Assembly (NCBI RefSeq): GCF_007859915.1
Contig: NZ_SJPM01000003.1
Coordinates: forward strand, 356,205 to 420,204
Reading direction: 5' to 3'
DNA length: 64,000 nt
DNA from: Neorhodopirellula pilleata
GTDB lineage: Bacteria > Planctomycetota > Planctomycetia > Pirellulales > Pirellulaceae
The notes beneath the pieces were generated by a model. The model did no database searches and was not told where the DNA came from. It saw only the letters and a list, made by a program, of their open reading frames with translations. Of this stretch, positions 42,724 through 53,826 are shown one piece after another (the first letter of the stretch is position 1; every line of letters begins with the position of its first letter). The position numbers and the translations under genes are program-made.

Positions 42724-45700
42724 ATGAAAAAGACTTCTAAAGAGATTTCGTCGGCACGTTCGTCTCATCGAACGATTCGTCGGCTGCGGGCACGTCGACA
42801 CGTACTTGGCTTGATCGTCGCTTCGTCGGTGTTCGCCGGTCGCGATGCATCGGCGCAACTCCCGACGGGTGCTGATGTGATCGCCGGTCAAGCATCGATT
42901 GTGGCGGCGGGCAACGCTCTCGATGTGAACGCGTCCACCTCCCGGGCGATCGTCAACTGGGACTCGTTCAACGTCGGCGCGGGTAACGTCGCGAATTTCA
43001 ACTTACCCGATGCCAACTCGGCCATCTTGAACCGGGTCACGTCACAAAACATGCCATCGACGATCGCGGGCACGGTGCAATCCAACGGAAACGTTTACCT
43101 GGTCAATCCTTCGGGCATCGTGGTCAGCAACTCGGGGATGATCAACACAAACGGATTTACCGCATCCACTTTCGACGTTGCCGATCAGGACTTCATGGCT
43201 GGCGGCGCGATGGCATTTAGCCGCAACGGATCGGCCGGTTCGATCGTCAACCACGGCACCATTCAAACGGGTGTAGGCGGTGCGCATTTGATCGCTAATG
43301 AGATCGCCAATCACGGTTCCATCACGACTACCGGCGGGAGTATCACGCTCAGCGGTGGCGGCGAGGTTACGCTCAACAACGGCATGACCTACGTCCAACC
43401 GTCGATGGAAACTTTGACCAATGGCATCAGCCCGACGGCAGGATTGATCAACAATACGGGACAAATCCGCGCCACCGGGGCGGCCACGTCCGGCGGCGAG
43501 GTGTATCTGGTCAATCCGAACGGAAAAATCCTCCACAATGGAACGATCGCGGCCTCCCGGAACGATTCATCGCAAGACGCTAATTCATCACGAGGCGGCA
43601 GCGTACGGATCGAAGCCGACGATATCACGTTGGCATCGGGCTCCGCGATCGACGTTCGCGGCACACATGGCGGCGGGACAGCGTTGATCGGTGGCGATTG
43701 GCAGGGCTCCGGCGAAATGACTCAGGCGACTTCCGTAACACTGCAAGCGGGCGCAGTCGTCGACGCATCGGCGACGGATTCCGGCGACGGCGGAACCATC
43801 GTCTTGTGGTCCGACATTACCAATCCCGAGTCAATCACCCGGGCGTTCGGGACGCTGCTCGCTCGAGCTGGTGATCTGTTTGGCGATGGCGGAAAGATCG
43901 AAACATCGGGCAATCAAATCGACACCAACGGCATCGTGGTCGACGCGGGTGCCCTGATTGGCAATGGCGGTCTGTGGCTGATTGACCCGTACAACTATGT
44001 CATCGATGCGATCGCGGCTGGCAACATTGTCAGCACGCTGAACACGGGCACGAGCGTTACCGTAACAACGACGGCCAACAATGCATCGCTAGGCAGCTCG
44101 GGAAACAATACAGATCTGGGCGACATTACCCTGACCAGCGACATCGTCACAGGCGCGATGTCTGGCGATGCAACGCTGACAATGCAAGCCGCACGGCACA
44201 TCAACATCGGTGGAACGGTTGGCATTGACGCCACGCAGAACGGCAACACCGCGAAGCTGCACGTGCAATTGCTGGCCGACAGCGATCACTCGGGCGACGG
44301 GATCAATACTGTTACCGGTCAAGGGATCAAGACCAACGGCGGTGACTTGACATTCGGTGATGGGTCGACGGCGGTGATCGGTGGCGCCACGGTGCAAGTG
44401 GGCGGCGACCTTTACGTCACCGGCTCGGTCGCTCAGTCGATTGAAACCGGTGGTGGCGATATCACGATCAACGGCGAAACGATTGTTGCCAATTCGTCGG
44501 TTGCCGGGCTGACGTTTGATTCCAACGGCGGAAACATTGAATTCGGTGGCGTGCTGAACTCGGGCAATCAATACACCTACGTGGATGGCCCCGATGGCCA
44601 GGCGAATTCATGGGATTGGGCTCGGACGAACGCAAGGAATGGAACAGCAGGTGGTGCGGCACTCGGTGATAGCTACCTGGTCACGATCACGTCGCGACTG
44701 GAAAACGCGATCGCTGGTATTGCGGCCGACTATCGTGGGGCTTGGATCGGAGCGTATCGCCCTGATCCCGCCGGTTCGTACAATTGGCAATGGGTTGATG
44801 GACCCGAAGCGGGCCAAACCTTTTTTGTTCAAGCAGGCAGTGGTGCAGGAGGCGGAGGAACCGCGCAGCCCGGTTGGTATTCGAACTTCGGCACGGGCGA
44901 GCCTAATGGTGCCTTAGATGCCAATGGCGAAAGTCGAGGCCAATTCTTTGGTGATGAGGGACTTTGGAACGATCTGAGTGCAGGGACTACATTTTTGGGA
45001 ACCCAAGACTCCATCTACTCCGTGCTCGGCTATGTCCGCGAAACGAATCTCGCGTCTTCTGCCATCACGATCAATGCTGGCTCCGGCTCGGTCACTTTTG
45101 ACGGAGCGGTTGGTGGAAGCAAGGCACTGGCTTCGTTGACCACAACTGCGGGTACAGGCATTCAAATCAACGGCGGTGAGGTCAATACGACTGGAATTCA
45201 AACGTACAACAGTCCGGTTCTGCTGGGCGCGCACACGAACATCTCAACGATTCAAAGCGACATCATCTTTAACTCGACGGTCGATTCCAACAGCGCGGCC
45301 AACCCGTGGAATCTGACGGCCACGATTACACCCGGCAACACGTACTACTGGATCGATTGGACGTCATGGGATAGTGAGACCAAGACGGCAACGGGCACGA
45401 TCACGGTCGGCGGGGATGTGATCACGGTTGAGTACCACAATCCCCAAGGTATTTTATATGCGCAGACTTCCGGTGGAACCAATTACTGGACTGGCTATCA
45501 AGGTGCAACTTTCAGCGGTGCCTCTCCCTACGTCAGTGCGAATGTGGCAAACGGTCCTTCTACCTCGGATATTATCCAACTGCAGTACGGTGGCTCACAA
45601 ACATTGACGTTCAGCGAGTCGATCGAGAACCTTGCCTTTAGCATTGTGAGCATGAACGGGAATGGCTACGGCTTTGACCAGGATTTTGACATTGAATCCT

Positions 45701-48700
45701 ATTCGGGATTCAATGGCGCAGGGCCAGGGTACTGGGGCGGCGGTAACCTGACCAAAGCGATCGTGGGGAACACATTTCAACTGAACGACGGCGGAGTCAA
45801 TGGGTCTAGCATCGGTGTATATAGCGAACCGCACGGTACCATCCGCTTTGGCAATGCCTTTTCGCAACTGACATGGAACAGCCTGAGCAACGAACAGTGG
45901 AACGGCTTTACCATCGGCGTCAGCGGAACCAGTTCCACAGCTGGCAGTGTTCAGTTCAACGGAGCCGTGGGCAGCACCAATCCGATCGGTGATCTGACAG
46001 TCAACGCACAGGTCCAAACGACTGCTGACATCGCGGCGGCTGCGGCATTCGATGTTACGGGGCTGGCAAACCTGGGTGGCAGCATCACCACGACCGGCAG
46101 ACAGAGCTTCGGCAGCGCCGTCACGCTTGGCACGGATCTGTCTCTGACCACGACCAGCAACGGCGAGATTAGCGCGACCAGTACCATCGACGGTTCACAC
46201 GCTCTGATCATTAACGCAAATGGCACCGGCGATGTAACGCTCAATGGTGAAGTCGGCGCGACCGACGCGCTGACAGCGTTGACGGTCAATACTGCAACGA
46301 ACACCGGCGATGTGACGCTCAGCAAAAATCAAAACGTGAACGGCGACCTTGGTGTCTTCGGCGGCGACATTGTGGTCGGTGGCAACATTAGCAAAACCAC
46401 AACCTCTGATACGACGGTCAATCTTCAGGCAAGCGGAGCCATCACGGTCAACAGTGGCGTAGCGATTGGTGCAGCGGGGCAAACCGTCGATTTGATGATA
46501 TCGAATGGTACGGCATCGAATCTGAACGGCGTCCTTGCTGGGAATGGCAGTCTGACCAAGAACGGCAGCGGCTTTCTGAGGATCAATACGGCTCAAACCT
46601 ACAGCGGCAGCACGATCATCAACGACGGCATTCTGATGCTGGGTGCCAGCAATGTCATTCCCGATCTGTCGCGGTTGATCGTCAACACCAACGGCATCTT
46701 CAGCCTGAACAGCTTCAATGAAACGGTCGGTTCGCTCGAAGGTGACGGACTGATTGAGAATGGTTCGATCGTGCGTGATGGAATCGTGCTTTGGCTCGAT
46801 GCGGGCAACGGTGCGTCTTACAGCGGAACAGGTACTACCTGGTATGACCTGAGCGGCAACGGCTACGACGGAACTCTCTATGGCAATCCTACTTACAATG
46901 CAGGCCAACGCCAGTTTGAGCTCACCAGTAACGCTCAGTACGCACAACTGGGCGCGTTACCAGCCAACTTCTTATCATCCGGCGACGGCGTGCTTGATGG
47001 ATTGACGCTATTCACCGTCGCCGATTTTGGGTCAGCGAACATCTGGGAACGCATTGTTGACTTCGGCAATGGTTCGCCAGGGGACAACATCATTCTGTCG
47101 CGATTCGGCAATACCAATGCCGTCAACTTTGAGCTTTACCCTGGCACGAGCGGCGAGCAACATAAGGTTGACGTGACGGGCGCGAACACGCTGATTCCAG
47201 CGGGCGGCGGAGTTCGTAGTTATGCGGGCACGGCCGACGGAACGAACCTGCGTTTGTTCGCAAACGGTGGGCTGCAGATCACAACCGCCGACACTGCCCT
47301 TCCCAACGAAGTTGTGTTGAACAGCAACTACATCGGCAAGAGCAACTGGACAGTCGACGACACATTACGAGGCAGCATCGGTATCGTGCTGGTCTACGAT
47401 CGCGCGTTGACCGGATCGGAAGTTCAACAAAACCACGCGGCCCTGATCGCGCGTTCGCCCGCAACTCTGACAGTCGGCGGAAATAATCTCAGCACCACCT
47501 TTGCAGGACGAATCGAAAACGGAGCCGATACACTGAATCTGGCCAAGATCGGCTCGGGCACTCTGACATTGACTGGTGAAAACAAATACTCCGGCACAAC
47601 AACCATCAACGCCGGTTCGCTGCAGATCGGCAATGGCGGAAGTTCGGGCACACTGGGACTGGGCAACGTCATTAACAACGCCGACTTGCTGTTCAATCGA
47701 AGCGACAACATCACCGTCGCCAACAACATCAGTGGCACGGGTGATGTCGAAAAGGTTGGTGCGAACGACCTGACATTGACTGGTGCTTCCACGTATACCG
47801 GCAGCACAGCAATCAACAATGGCGATCTCACTTTCCAGAACAATGTCGCTCCTACAACCAGCGGCTTCACGGGCAGCGGTTCCGTTACTATTGAACCGAC
47901 GAGCACCAGTCCCTTCGCTGTGACAAAAGCGTACAACTTCGCCAACACGATTTCGGAGTTCACGATCGGCAAGCAAGGCAACACGGCCAACATCACAGTC
48001 AGCGCTGGTCAGACCGTGAATGGCAATGTCAAGATTTTCGGCGGTGATGTGGCCCTCAACGGCGACCTCACATCCACGGCAACCGATGCGAACCTACTCG
48101 TGAAAGCCACGGGCAGTATCACGACAAACGACGGTCGCACGTTCTCGACCAACGGCGGCGACATCACGTTGTGGGCGGATTCCGACGCCACGGCTGGCGG
48201 GCAAATTATCATCGGTGACTTCAACAGTCTGTTGACTCAGGGCGGCAACATTACGCTGGCCGGGGGCGCGGATGTCGGCGGGTTACCCAGCGGTTTTGCT
48301 CAGGCCGAAGCCACCCAACTGAATGGCATTCGAGTCGACACGGATGTGCTCATCAGCTCGGCCGGTGGAGATATCACGATGGCGGGCGCTGGGGAGGCCA
48401 CCCCTACCGGACAAGCGGTGGGAGTGTTGGTCAATTCAGGACAGATCAACAGCGGCAGTGGAAAAATCGCGATCACAGGCGTGTCCAACGATACCACGAA
48501 TGGGTACAGCTATGGAATTCTCCTGAATCAACCATCTTCAACGACACTGATTACTTCAAGCAACACAACCGCCGATGCAATTCGCATTACCGGCGATGCG
48601 TCGGGCAGCACGACGACTGGCTCAAGCGGCATCCTGACATACTACAGTGACGGTAGCGGAAACGCCGGAACCTTTATTGAAGCCACCGGTGTCGGTGGCG

Positions 48701-51700
48701 GTATCAGCGTGATCGGCAAGGGAACGTCAAACGGCAGCGGCTCTGGCGGACTTGTTGGCGACGGCATTGAGCTGAACTACACGCGAATCCTCGCCAATGG
48801 CGGCCCGATCACGCTCAACGGATCAACGGCAGCAACGTCCGGCGATCCCGTCGGCATTTCGTTCAATCGTCGCGGCGGTACAAGTACTGTGGTGATTGGT
48901 TCAGCGGCCGGAACGGCGGTTCCAACATCAACCAGCGACATCACGTTCACCGCCGATGCCCTGTCAATCGCTGCCGGTCTGACAGTGAATACAACCGGCG
49001 GCTTGATTGTTGAACCGCTGGGCACCAGCTTCACATCGGCGCTGACATGGTCGCCTTCTAATCTGAGTACGCTGGAAAGTCTGCGCCTCGGTAAAGACGG
49101 CAACACCGCGAACATTACCATTGGCAGCAATCAAGTCGTCAGTGGAAACATCGAAATCTACGGTGGCGACATCGCGATCAATGGTGGATTGAACGCCAAT
49201 GGAAACACGGTACTTCTGCAAGCGACAGGCAATGTGACTCAAGGCCCAGGATCTCTCTCGGCTGACAAACTTCTTGTCGTTGCTCCCGGGACCGCCTTAC
49301 TCGCTCACAGCTTGAACGCCATCGGGACATTTGCCTTTGATGGCGGTGGTTTGACGCTGAACGAAATCGACGGATTCACCGTGGGGACCGTTGGCTCGAC
49401 TAATGGCATTAACGCTTCGGGTTTCGTCGACGTGTCGACGCACACGGGCGATTTGATGATCAGTCAAAACATTGCCACCACAAATAGCACAGTAGCAGCA
49501 ATCGTCCTCAACGCCGGGCAAGGGACGGCAGCAGGCACGTCAACCGGTGGTAACATTGTCGTTATTGGCTCACCAAGTATCACGACAGGCACTGGCGGTC
49601 GAGCCACCTTCTACACCGGTAGTATAGCGGGCAGTACCGGATTGACTGATTTGATCGGAAGCGGCAGTGGCAACTTCCGTTATAACAGCGACAAAGCGGC
49701 AAGCAACTTCTCGCTTCCCGTGGGCAACGGTTTGTTCGGCATTTATCGCGAACAGCCAACGATCAATGTGAGTGTTTCGGATGCCACGATCACTTATGGC
49801 GACTCGACGGCGGCGCTCACTCCTGCTGTCAGTGGAAGCGTCAACGGCGACGGACTGAGTCAAATTTTCGCGAGTCCCAGCGTTACAATTGGTGGCACGA
49901 CTTCGACAAGCGGTAATCCCATCATCGGCCAACACTCGCTGACATCCAGTGGCACGACGGCGAGCCAGCTCGGCTACGCGATCGGCACGAGCACGGGCGG
50001 CATGTTGACCGTCAACCAAAAACAGATCACCACGCCACTGGTGATCGACAACAAAGAATACGACGGCACCACCAACGCCAGCTTCACGGCCACCGCCAAC
50101 GGAGCGATTGTCGGAGACATAATGAACATCGGTGGCACGGCGACATTCACGGACAAGAACGTAGATGCCGGCAAGACGGTGAACATTGTCGGTCTTGAAC
50201 TAACCGGCACCGATGCGAGCAACTACACCTTAGCCAATACGACCGATACGAGCACAGCCGACATTACCGCCAAATCGATCGCCGTTAGCGGTCTGACCGC
50301 TAACAACAAAATCTACGACGCAACGACCGTCGCCACGATCGATCACACCGGTGTCACCTTAACAGGCATGATCCACGGCGATGACTTAACCGTCTCAGGC
50401 ACGTCGGGCGTCTTCGCGGACAAGAACGTCGACACCGGCAAAACGGTAACGTTGAGCGGGACGACCTATGGTGGCGTGGACGTGAACAACTACACGTTCG
50501 TGGATCAAGCGACCACCACGGCGGATATCACACAGAAATCATTAACTATCAGCGGGATGTCCGGCATCGACCGCGAGTACGATGCGACGACCGCGGCAAC
50601 GGTCGATGCCATCGGTGCGATTTTAACAGGTCTTTTGGACGGCGACGTCGTTACGATCGCCGACGTCATCGGAACATTTGCCGATAAAAATGCGGGAGAA
50701 AACAAAACAATCACGATTACCGGCTCAACCCTGGGTGGTGCTGACCTGGGCAACTATTCCATCACGAACCAACCCACTGCCACCGCCGATATCACCCCAA
50801 AGTCGCTGACGATTAGCGGCCTGACTGCGGCCGACAAAGTCTACGACGCGACCGCCACGGCGATCGTCGATGATTCCGGCATTAACTTCAATGGGCTGCT
50901 CGGCGGCGATACGGTTTCGATCGATACGCTGTCCGGTACCTTCAGTGACAAAAACGTCGGCGTGGGCAAAACGGTCACGATCGCCACGACTTACGCGGGC
51001 TCTGATGTGAACAACTATTCGATCACGGATCAAGCCACGACGACCGCTTCCATCTCGCCGCGAGCCATCGCGATCCAGGGCGTTACCGCCGACGACAAAG
51101 TCTACGATAGCACCACATCGGCAACACTCTCGGGAACCGCAACCGCCGATACATTTTCTGGAGATGACGTATCGATCCAAACGAACTACATCGCGAACTT
51201 TGCAACCAAGGACGTCGCTAGCGGCCAAACCGTCACGGTGACTGGATTCGATCTGTCCGGTGCCGACGCGAGCAACTACGCGCTGTCGCAGCCCACCGGT
51301 TTGTCCGCCGACATCACCCCCGCGCCGCTGACGGTTACCGCAAACCACGACAGCAAGTTTGTGACCAAGTCCGATATCGCGGGCTATGCCGGTGCGTCCT
51401 TCCATGGGTTCGTCGGCAACGAAGGGGTCGGTGAACTCGGCGGGGCACTGACCATCACGCGCGTCGGTGTCGATGAAGCCGCCGGTACGTATTCCGGGGT
51501 TCTTTCGCCGGGCGGTTTGACATCGACCAACTACGCGATCTCGTTCGTCGAGGGTGACTACACGATCGTCCCCGCCGAACAGTTCTTGATCCGATTCGGC
51601 AATTCCGAGTCGACTTACGGCGATGCGATGAGTTTTGGTTTCTTGTCGGCTCAATACATGGATGCGGGATTGACGGTCACGAGCTTAACTCCGACGGTCA

Positions 51701-53826
51701 ACGGCAATCAATACGCGTTCAACGATGGCGTCGGAGGGAGTGCATCCTTCGTGATCGGGTTGAACTCGCCCACGCTCAGCAGCAGCGGCCACGCAACTAC
51801 CGGCTCCTATGGATTGACGATGGGAGACCTCATCGCCAGCGGCGGAAACTTTAGCAACGACATCAACTTGATCGGATCGCACACGATCCACCGCGCCGAA
51901 CTGATCATTGGTGCCAGCGGCGTCAGCAAGGTTTACGACGGGAACGTCGCAATGAACAATCTTTCGCTCACCCTGAACGGTTGGCTCGCCGGAGACTCCG
52001 TCACGGTCAGCGGACAAGGCAGCTACGAGTTTCGCGATGTGGGAACCGGCTTGAACTACACCGTCGGAAACTTGGCATTGTCCGGAGCCGATGCCGACAA
52101 CTACGTCCTCATCGGCGGAACGGTTTTTGACGGAAACGACGGCGTGATCACACCCAAGCACGTGACAATTACCGCGCCGACGATGACGAAAGTTTATGAC
52201 GGCAACACAAACATCGCTCCAACGATCGACCAACTGCAAAACTGGACCAACCAACTCGGCATCGATGGCGATACGTTCGATGGGTTGACCTTGACGTTTG
52301 ACAATAAGAACGTCGGCGTGAACAAAACGCTAACACCATCTTCCTCGATCATCGACGACGGCAACGGGGGTGCGAACTACGTGGTTAATTTCGAACAAAG
52401 TTTCGATAACGTAATCACGCGGCTAAACAGTGTCACGTGGATCGGCGGTGCCAACGGCGATTGGAACGACCCGGCCAATTGGGCCGGCGGCGCGGTCCCC
52501 GACTTGGCCAACGTTGCCAACGTGATCATCCCACATGGCGTGACCCCGATGTTCGGTTCTCATGTCGCCGGTCCGGTGCAATTGGATTCCTTCAGCGGGG
52601 GCAGCTTGCAACTTGATGGCGGCGTGTTGGATGTCTTCGGCTTGTTTCAAGCCGACACGCTGACCCAAAACGGCGGCACCCTGAAGGCCAGCGAAATGAC
52701 GATTACCGACTTCGCACAGCACGGTGGCGGAATCGAAGTCGGCGGCGACTTCACGGTCACCAACACCTTCGCTCAAGACGCCGGTGGCACGATCGACGTC
52801 GGTGGTTTGGCCGATATCACGCACCACGGCGGTGACTTAATTGTACGACATCTCAACGCCGGCAACGCGTCCTTGAACAGTCCCGATGGAGGCACGCATC
52901 TGGGCAACTTGAACATCGACGAAAATCTTCAGATCAATGCCAACGGTGATGTCACTCAAGATCCGACAGGAACCTTGTACGTCGGCCAAACAACGACCAT
53001 CGATGCCGCCGGTCGGATCATCTTGGACGGTTCCAACAACGACTTCGCCGGACCGGTCCACTTGGACGGTACCGAAATCACCATTCACGATCATCACGGC
53101 GGCTTGGTCTTAGGAAACGTGCAAACTCCAGGGAAGCTCAACGTCACCACCACCAACGGTGATTTGACGCAAACGATCGATAGCCGCATCACCGTCGGTG
53201 ACGAGACTCAACTCAACGTCGACGGCGATGTCCACTTGCGAGGCAAGCAGAACGAATTCGTCGGCGTGGTTCACGTCGACGCCCGAAATGCTGAGATCGC
53301 ACAATCCGTCGGTGATCTGATCCTGGGCACGGTTCGGATCGTGGATCATTTTTGGGCTGAATCGACCAAGGGCAAGATCACGCAATCGAGCACCGCCACG
53401 ATTGAAATCGGCGGTGATACGTCGCTGAAGTCCCAACGTCCGATCGAACTCAAGAATCAATCGAATCGATTCGGCGGCCCGATCACCGTCGACGCACCCT
53501 TGTTCGACATTCAATCGGTCGACCCGCTGACGTTCATCCGCACCGGGGTGTCGCTAGCCGGTGAAGTCGGCGCTCGCACCAACGGCGAAACGGTTCGTGA
53601 TTCGATCGTCCGACCTTCCAACACGAACCAGGACTCCACCGGAACCAGCCAGTCCAACTCCGCACCGACACCATGGTCCGATCGGACCGAAGATCTGTTG
53701 ACGAGCGGCTTGAATCGTTCGATCCAAGACTCAACGCCCAACGTCTTGCAACCAGTACATATCGATCAAAGTACCAACGAAGTGTTGATCGTTGATCGTT
53801 CGGGACTTTCCGAGCAAGACCAATAA
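42724..53826 (+). CDS. TpsA-type filamentous haemagglutinin-like exoprotein, 3,700 aa
   Basis: Secreted giant adhesin candidate. It starts with an extended Arg-rich signal peptide (cleavage after ASA, about residue 44). A haemagglutination-activity/TPS domain follows at about 45-300, with NWDSFNVGAGNVANFNLP, NRVTSQNMPSTIAGTVQSNG and VYLVNPSGIVVSNSGMINT marking the TpsA secretion signal. Later modules: C-type lectin-like 612-775 (WDWARTNARNG...GEPNG); autotransporter-type beta repeats near 1290 and 1610 (TYSGSTIINDGILMLGASN); LamG-like 1353-1580 (LWLDAGNGASYSGTGTTWYD); five tandem YDG/MBG repeats about 2433-2873 plus two more near 3068 and 3156; an MBG-like unit about 2870-3050; and a WIGGANGDWNDPANW module near 3240. 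The last 450 residues are beta-rich repeats. No C-terminal anchor is evident, so the protein may be released or held by its partner transporter. The stop codon coincides with the motif TAAGAGCCTATCC. Confidence 0.93.
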   Translation: MKKTSKEISSARSSHRTIRRLRARRHVLGLIVASSVFAGRDASAQLPTGADVIAGQASIVAAGNALDVNASTSRAIVNWDSFNVGAGNVANFNLPDANSAILNRVTSQNMPSTIAGTVQSNGNVYLVNPSGIVVSNSGMINTNGFTASTFDVADQDFMAGGAMAFSRNGSAGSIVNHGTIQTGVGGAHLIANEIANHGSITTTGGSITLSGGGEVTLNNGMTYVQPSMETLTNGISPTAGLINNTGQIRATGAATSGGEVYLVNPNGKILHNGTIAASRNDSSQDANSSRGGSVRIEADDITLASGSAIDVRGTHGGGTALIGGDWQGSGEMTQATSVTLQAGAVVDASATDSGDGGTIVLWSDITNPESITRAFGTLLARAGDLFGDGGKIETSGNQIDTNGIVVDAGALIGNGGLWLIDPYNYVIDAIAAGNIVSTLNTGTSVTVTTTANNASLGSSGNNTDLGDITLTSDIVTGAMSGDATLTMQAARHINIGGTVGIDATQNGNTAKLHVQLLADSDHSGDGINTVTGQGIKTNGGDLTFGDGSTAVIGGATVQVGGDLYVTGSVAQSIETGGGDITINGETIVANSSVAGLTFDSNGGNIEFGGVLNSGNQYTYVDGPDGQANSWDWARTNARNGTAGGAALGDSYLVTITSRLENAIAGIAADYRGAWIGAYRPDPAGSYNWQWVDGPEAGQTFFVQAGSGAGGGGTAQPGWYSNFGTGEPNGALDANGESRGQFFGDEGLWNDLSAGTTFLGTQDSIYSVLGYVRETNLASSAITINAGSGSVTFDGAVGGSKALASLTTTAGTGIQINGGEVNTTGIQTYNSPVLLGAHTNISTIQSDIIFNSTVDSNSAANPWNLTATITPGNTYYWIDWTSWDSETKTATGTITVGGDVITVEYHNPQGILYAQTSGGTNYWTGYQGATFSGASPYVSANVANGPSTSDIIQLQYGGSQTLTFSESIENLAFSIVSMNGNGYGFDQDFDIESYSGFNGAGPGYWGGGNLTKAIVGNTFQLNDGGVNGSSIGVYSEPHGTIRFGNAFSQLTWNSLSNEQWNGFTIGVSGTSSTAGSVQFNGAVGSTNPIGDLTVNAQVQTTADIAAAAAFDVTGLANLGGSITTTGRQSFGSAVTLGTDLSLTTTSNGEISATSTIDGSHALIINANGTGDVTLNGEVGATDALTALTVNTATNTGDVTLSKNQNVNGDLGVFGGDIVVGGNISKTTTSDTTVNLQASGAITVNSGVAIGAAGQTVDLMISNGTASNLNGVLAGNGSLTKNGSGFLRINTAQTYSGSTIINDGILMLGASNVIPDLSRLIVNTNGIFSLNSFNETVGSLEGDGLIENGSIVRDGIVLWLDAGNGASYSGTGTTWYDLSGNGYDGTLYGNPTYNAGQRQFELTSNAQYAQLGALPANFLSSGDGVLDGLTLFTVADFGSANIWERIVDFGNGSPGDNIILSRFGNTNAVNFELYPGTSGEQHKVDVTGANTLIPAGGGVRSYAGTADGTNLRLFANGGLQITTADTALPNEVVLNSNYIGKSNWTVDDTLRGSIGIVLVYDRALTGSEVQQNHAALIARSPATLTVGGNNLSTTFAGRIENGADTLNLAKIGSGTLTLTGENKYSGTTTINAGSLQIGNGGSSGTLGLGNVINNADLLFNRSDNITVANNISGTGDVEKVGANDLTLTGASTYTGSTAINNGDLTFQNNVAPTTSGFTGSGSVTIEPTSTSPFAVTKAYNFANTISEFTIGKQGNTANITVSAGQTVNGNVKIFGGDVALNGDLTSTATDANLLVKATGSITTNDGRTFSTNGGDITLWADSDATAGGQIIIGDFNSLLTQGGNITLAGGADVGGLPSGFAQAEATQLNGIRVDTDVLISSAGGDITMAGAGEATPTGQAVGVLVNSGQINSGSGKIAITGVSNDTTNGYSYGILLNQPSSTTLITSSNTTADAIRITGDASGSTTTGSSGILTYYSDGSGNAGTFIEATGVGGGISVIGKGTSNGSGSGGLVGDGIELNYTRILANGGPITLNGSTAATSGDPVGISFNRRGGTSTVVIGSAAGTAVPTSTSDITFTADALSIAAGLTVNTTGGLIVEPLGTSFTSALTWSPSNLSTLESLRLGKDGNTANITIGSNQVVSGNIEIYGGDIAINGGLNANGNTVLLQATGNVTQGPGSLSADKLLVVAPGTALLAHSLNAIGTFAFDGGGLTLNEIDGFTVGTVGSTNGINASGFVDVSTHTGDLMISQNIATTNSTVAAIVLNAGQGTAAGTSTGGNIVVIGSPSITTGTGGRATFYTGSIAGSTGLTDLIGSGSGNFRYNSDKAASNFSLPVGNGLFGIYREQPTINVSVSDATITYGDSTAALTPAVSGSVNGDGLSQIFASPSVTIGGTTSTSGNPIIGQHSLTSSGTTASQLGYAIGTSTGGMLTVNQKQITTPLVIDNKEYDGTTNASFTATANGAIVGDIMNIGGTATFTDKNVDAGKTVNIVGLELTGTDASNYTLANTTDTSTADITAKSIAVSGLTANNKIYDATTVATIDHTGVTLTGMIHGDDLTVSGTSGVFADKNVDTGKTVTLSGTTYGGVDVNNYTFVDQATTTADITQKSLTISGMSGIDREYDATTAATVDAIGAILTGLLDGDVVTIADVIGTFADKNAGENKTITITGSTLGGADLGNYSITNQPTATADITPKSLTISGLTAADKVYDATATAIVDDSGINFNGLLGGDTVSIDTLSGTFSDKNVGVGKTVTIATTYAGSDVNNYSITDQATTTASISPRAIAIQGVTADDKVYDSTTSATLSGTATADTFSGDDVSIQTNYIANFATKDVASGQTVTVTGFDLSGADASNYALSQPTGLSADITPAPLTVTANHDSKFVTKSDIAGYAGASFHGFVGNEGVGELGGALTITRVGVDEAAGTYSGVLSPGGLTSTNYAISFVEGDYTIVPAEQFLIRFGNSESTYGDAMSFGFLSAQYMDAGLTVTSLTPTVNGNQYAFNDGVGGSASFVIGLNSPTLSSSGHATTGSYGLTMGDLIASGGNFSNDINLIGSHTIHRAELIIGASGVSKVYDGNVAMNNLSLTLNGWLAGDSVTVSGQGSYEFRDVGTGLNYTVGNLALSGADADNYVLIGGTVFDGNDGVITPKHVTITAPTMTKVYDGNTNIAPTIDQLQNWTNQLGIDGDTFDGLTLTFDNKNVGVNKTLTPSSSIIDDGNGGANYVVNFEQSFDNVITRLNSVTWIGGANGDWNDPANWAGGAVPDLANVANVIIPHGVTPMFGSHVAGPVQLDSFSGGSLQLDGGVLDVFGLFQADTLTQNGGTLKASEMTITDFAQHGGGIEVGGDFTVTNTFAQDAGGTIDVGGLADITHHGGDLIVRHLNAGNASLNSPDGGTHLGNLNIDENLQINANGDVTQDPTGTLYVGQTTTIDAAGRIILDGSNNDFAGPVHLDGTEITIHDHHGGLVLGNVQTPGKLNVTTTNGDLTQTIDSRITVGDETQLNVDGDVHLRGKQNEFVGVVHVDARNAEIAQSVGDLILGTVRIVDHFWAESTKGKITQSSTATIEIGGDTSLKSQRPIELKNQSNRFGGPITVDAPLFDIQSVDPLTFIRTGVSLAGEVGARTNGETVRDSIVRPSNTNQDSTGTSQSNSAPTPWSDRTEDLLTSGLNRSIQDSTPNVLQPVHIDQSTNEVLIVDRSGLSEQDQ
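50035..51345 (+). repeat. Five tandem YDG/MBG-type domain repeats inside TpsA
   Basis: Units of about 260 bp begin with KEYDGTTNA, NKIYDATTVA, DREYDATTAA, DKVYDATATA and DKVYDSTTSA. Each continues with a GDDVTVSGT...FADKNVGTGKTVTV...DANNYTL..Q.TATADIT pattern. Two related units (SKVYDGNVAM, TKVYDGNTNI) follow after an MBG-like spacer at about 51920 and 52190. Confidence 0.9.
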
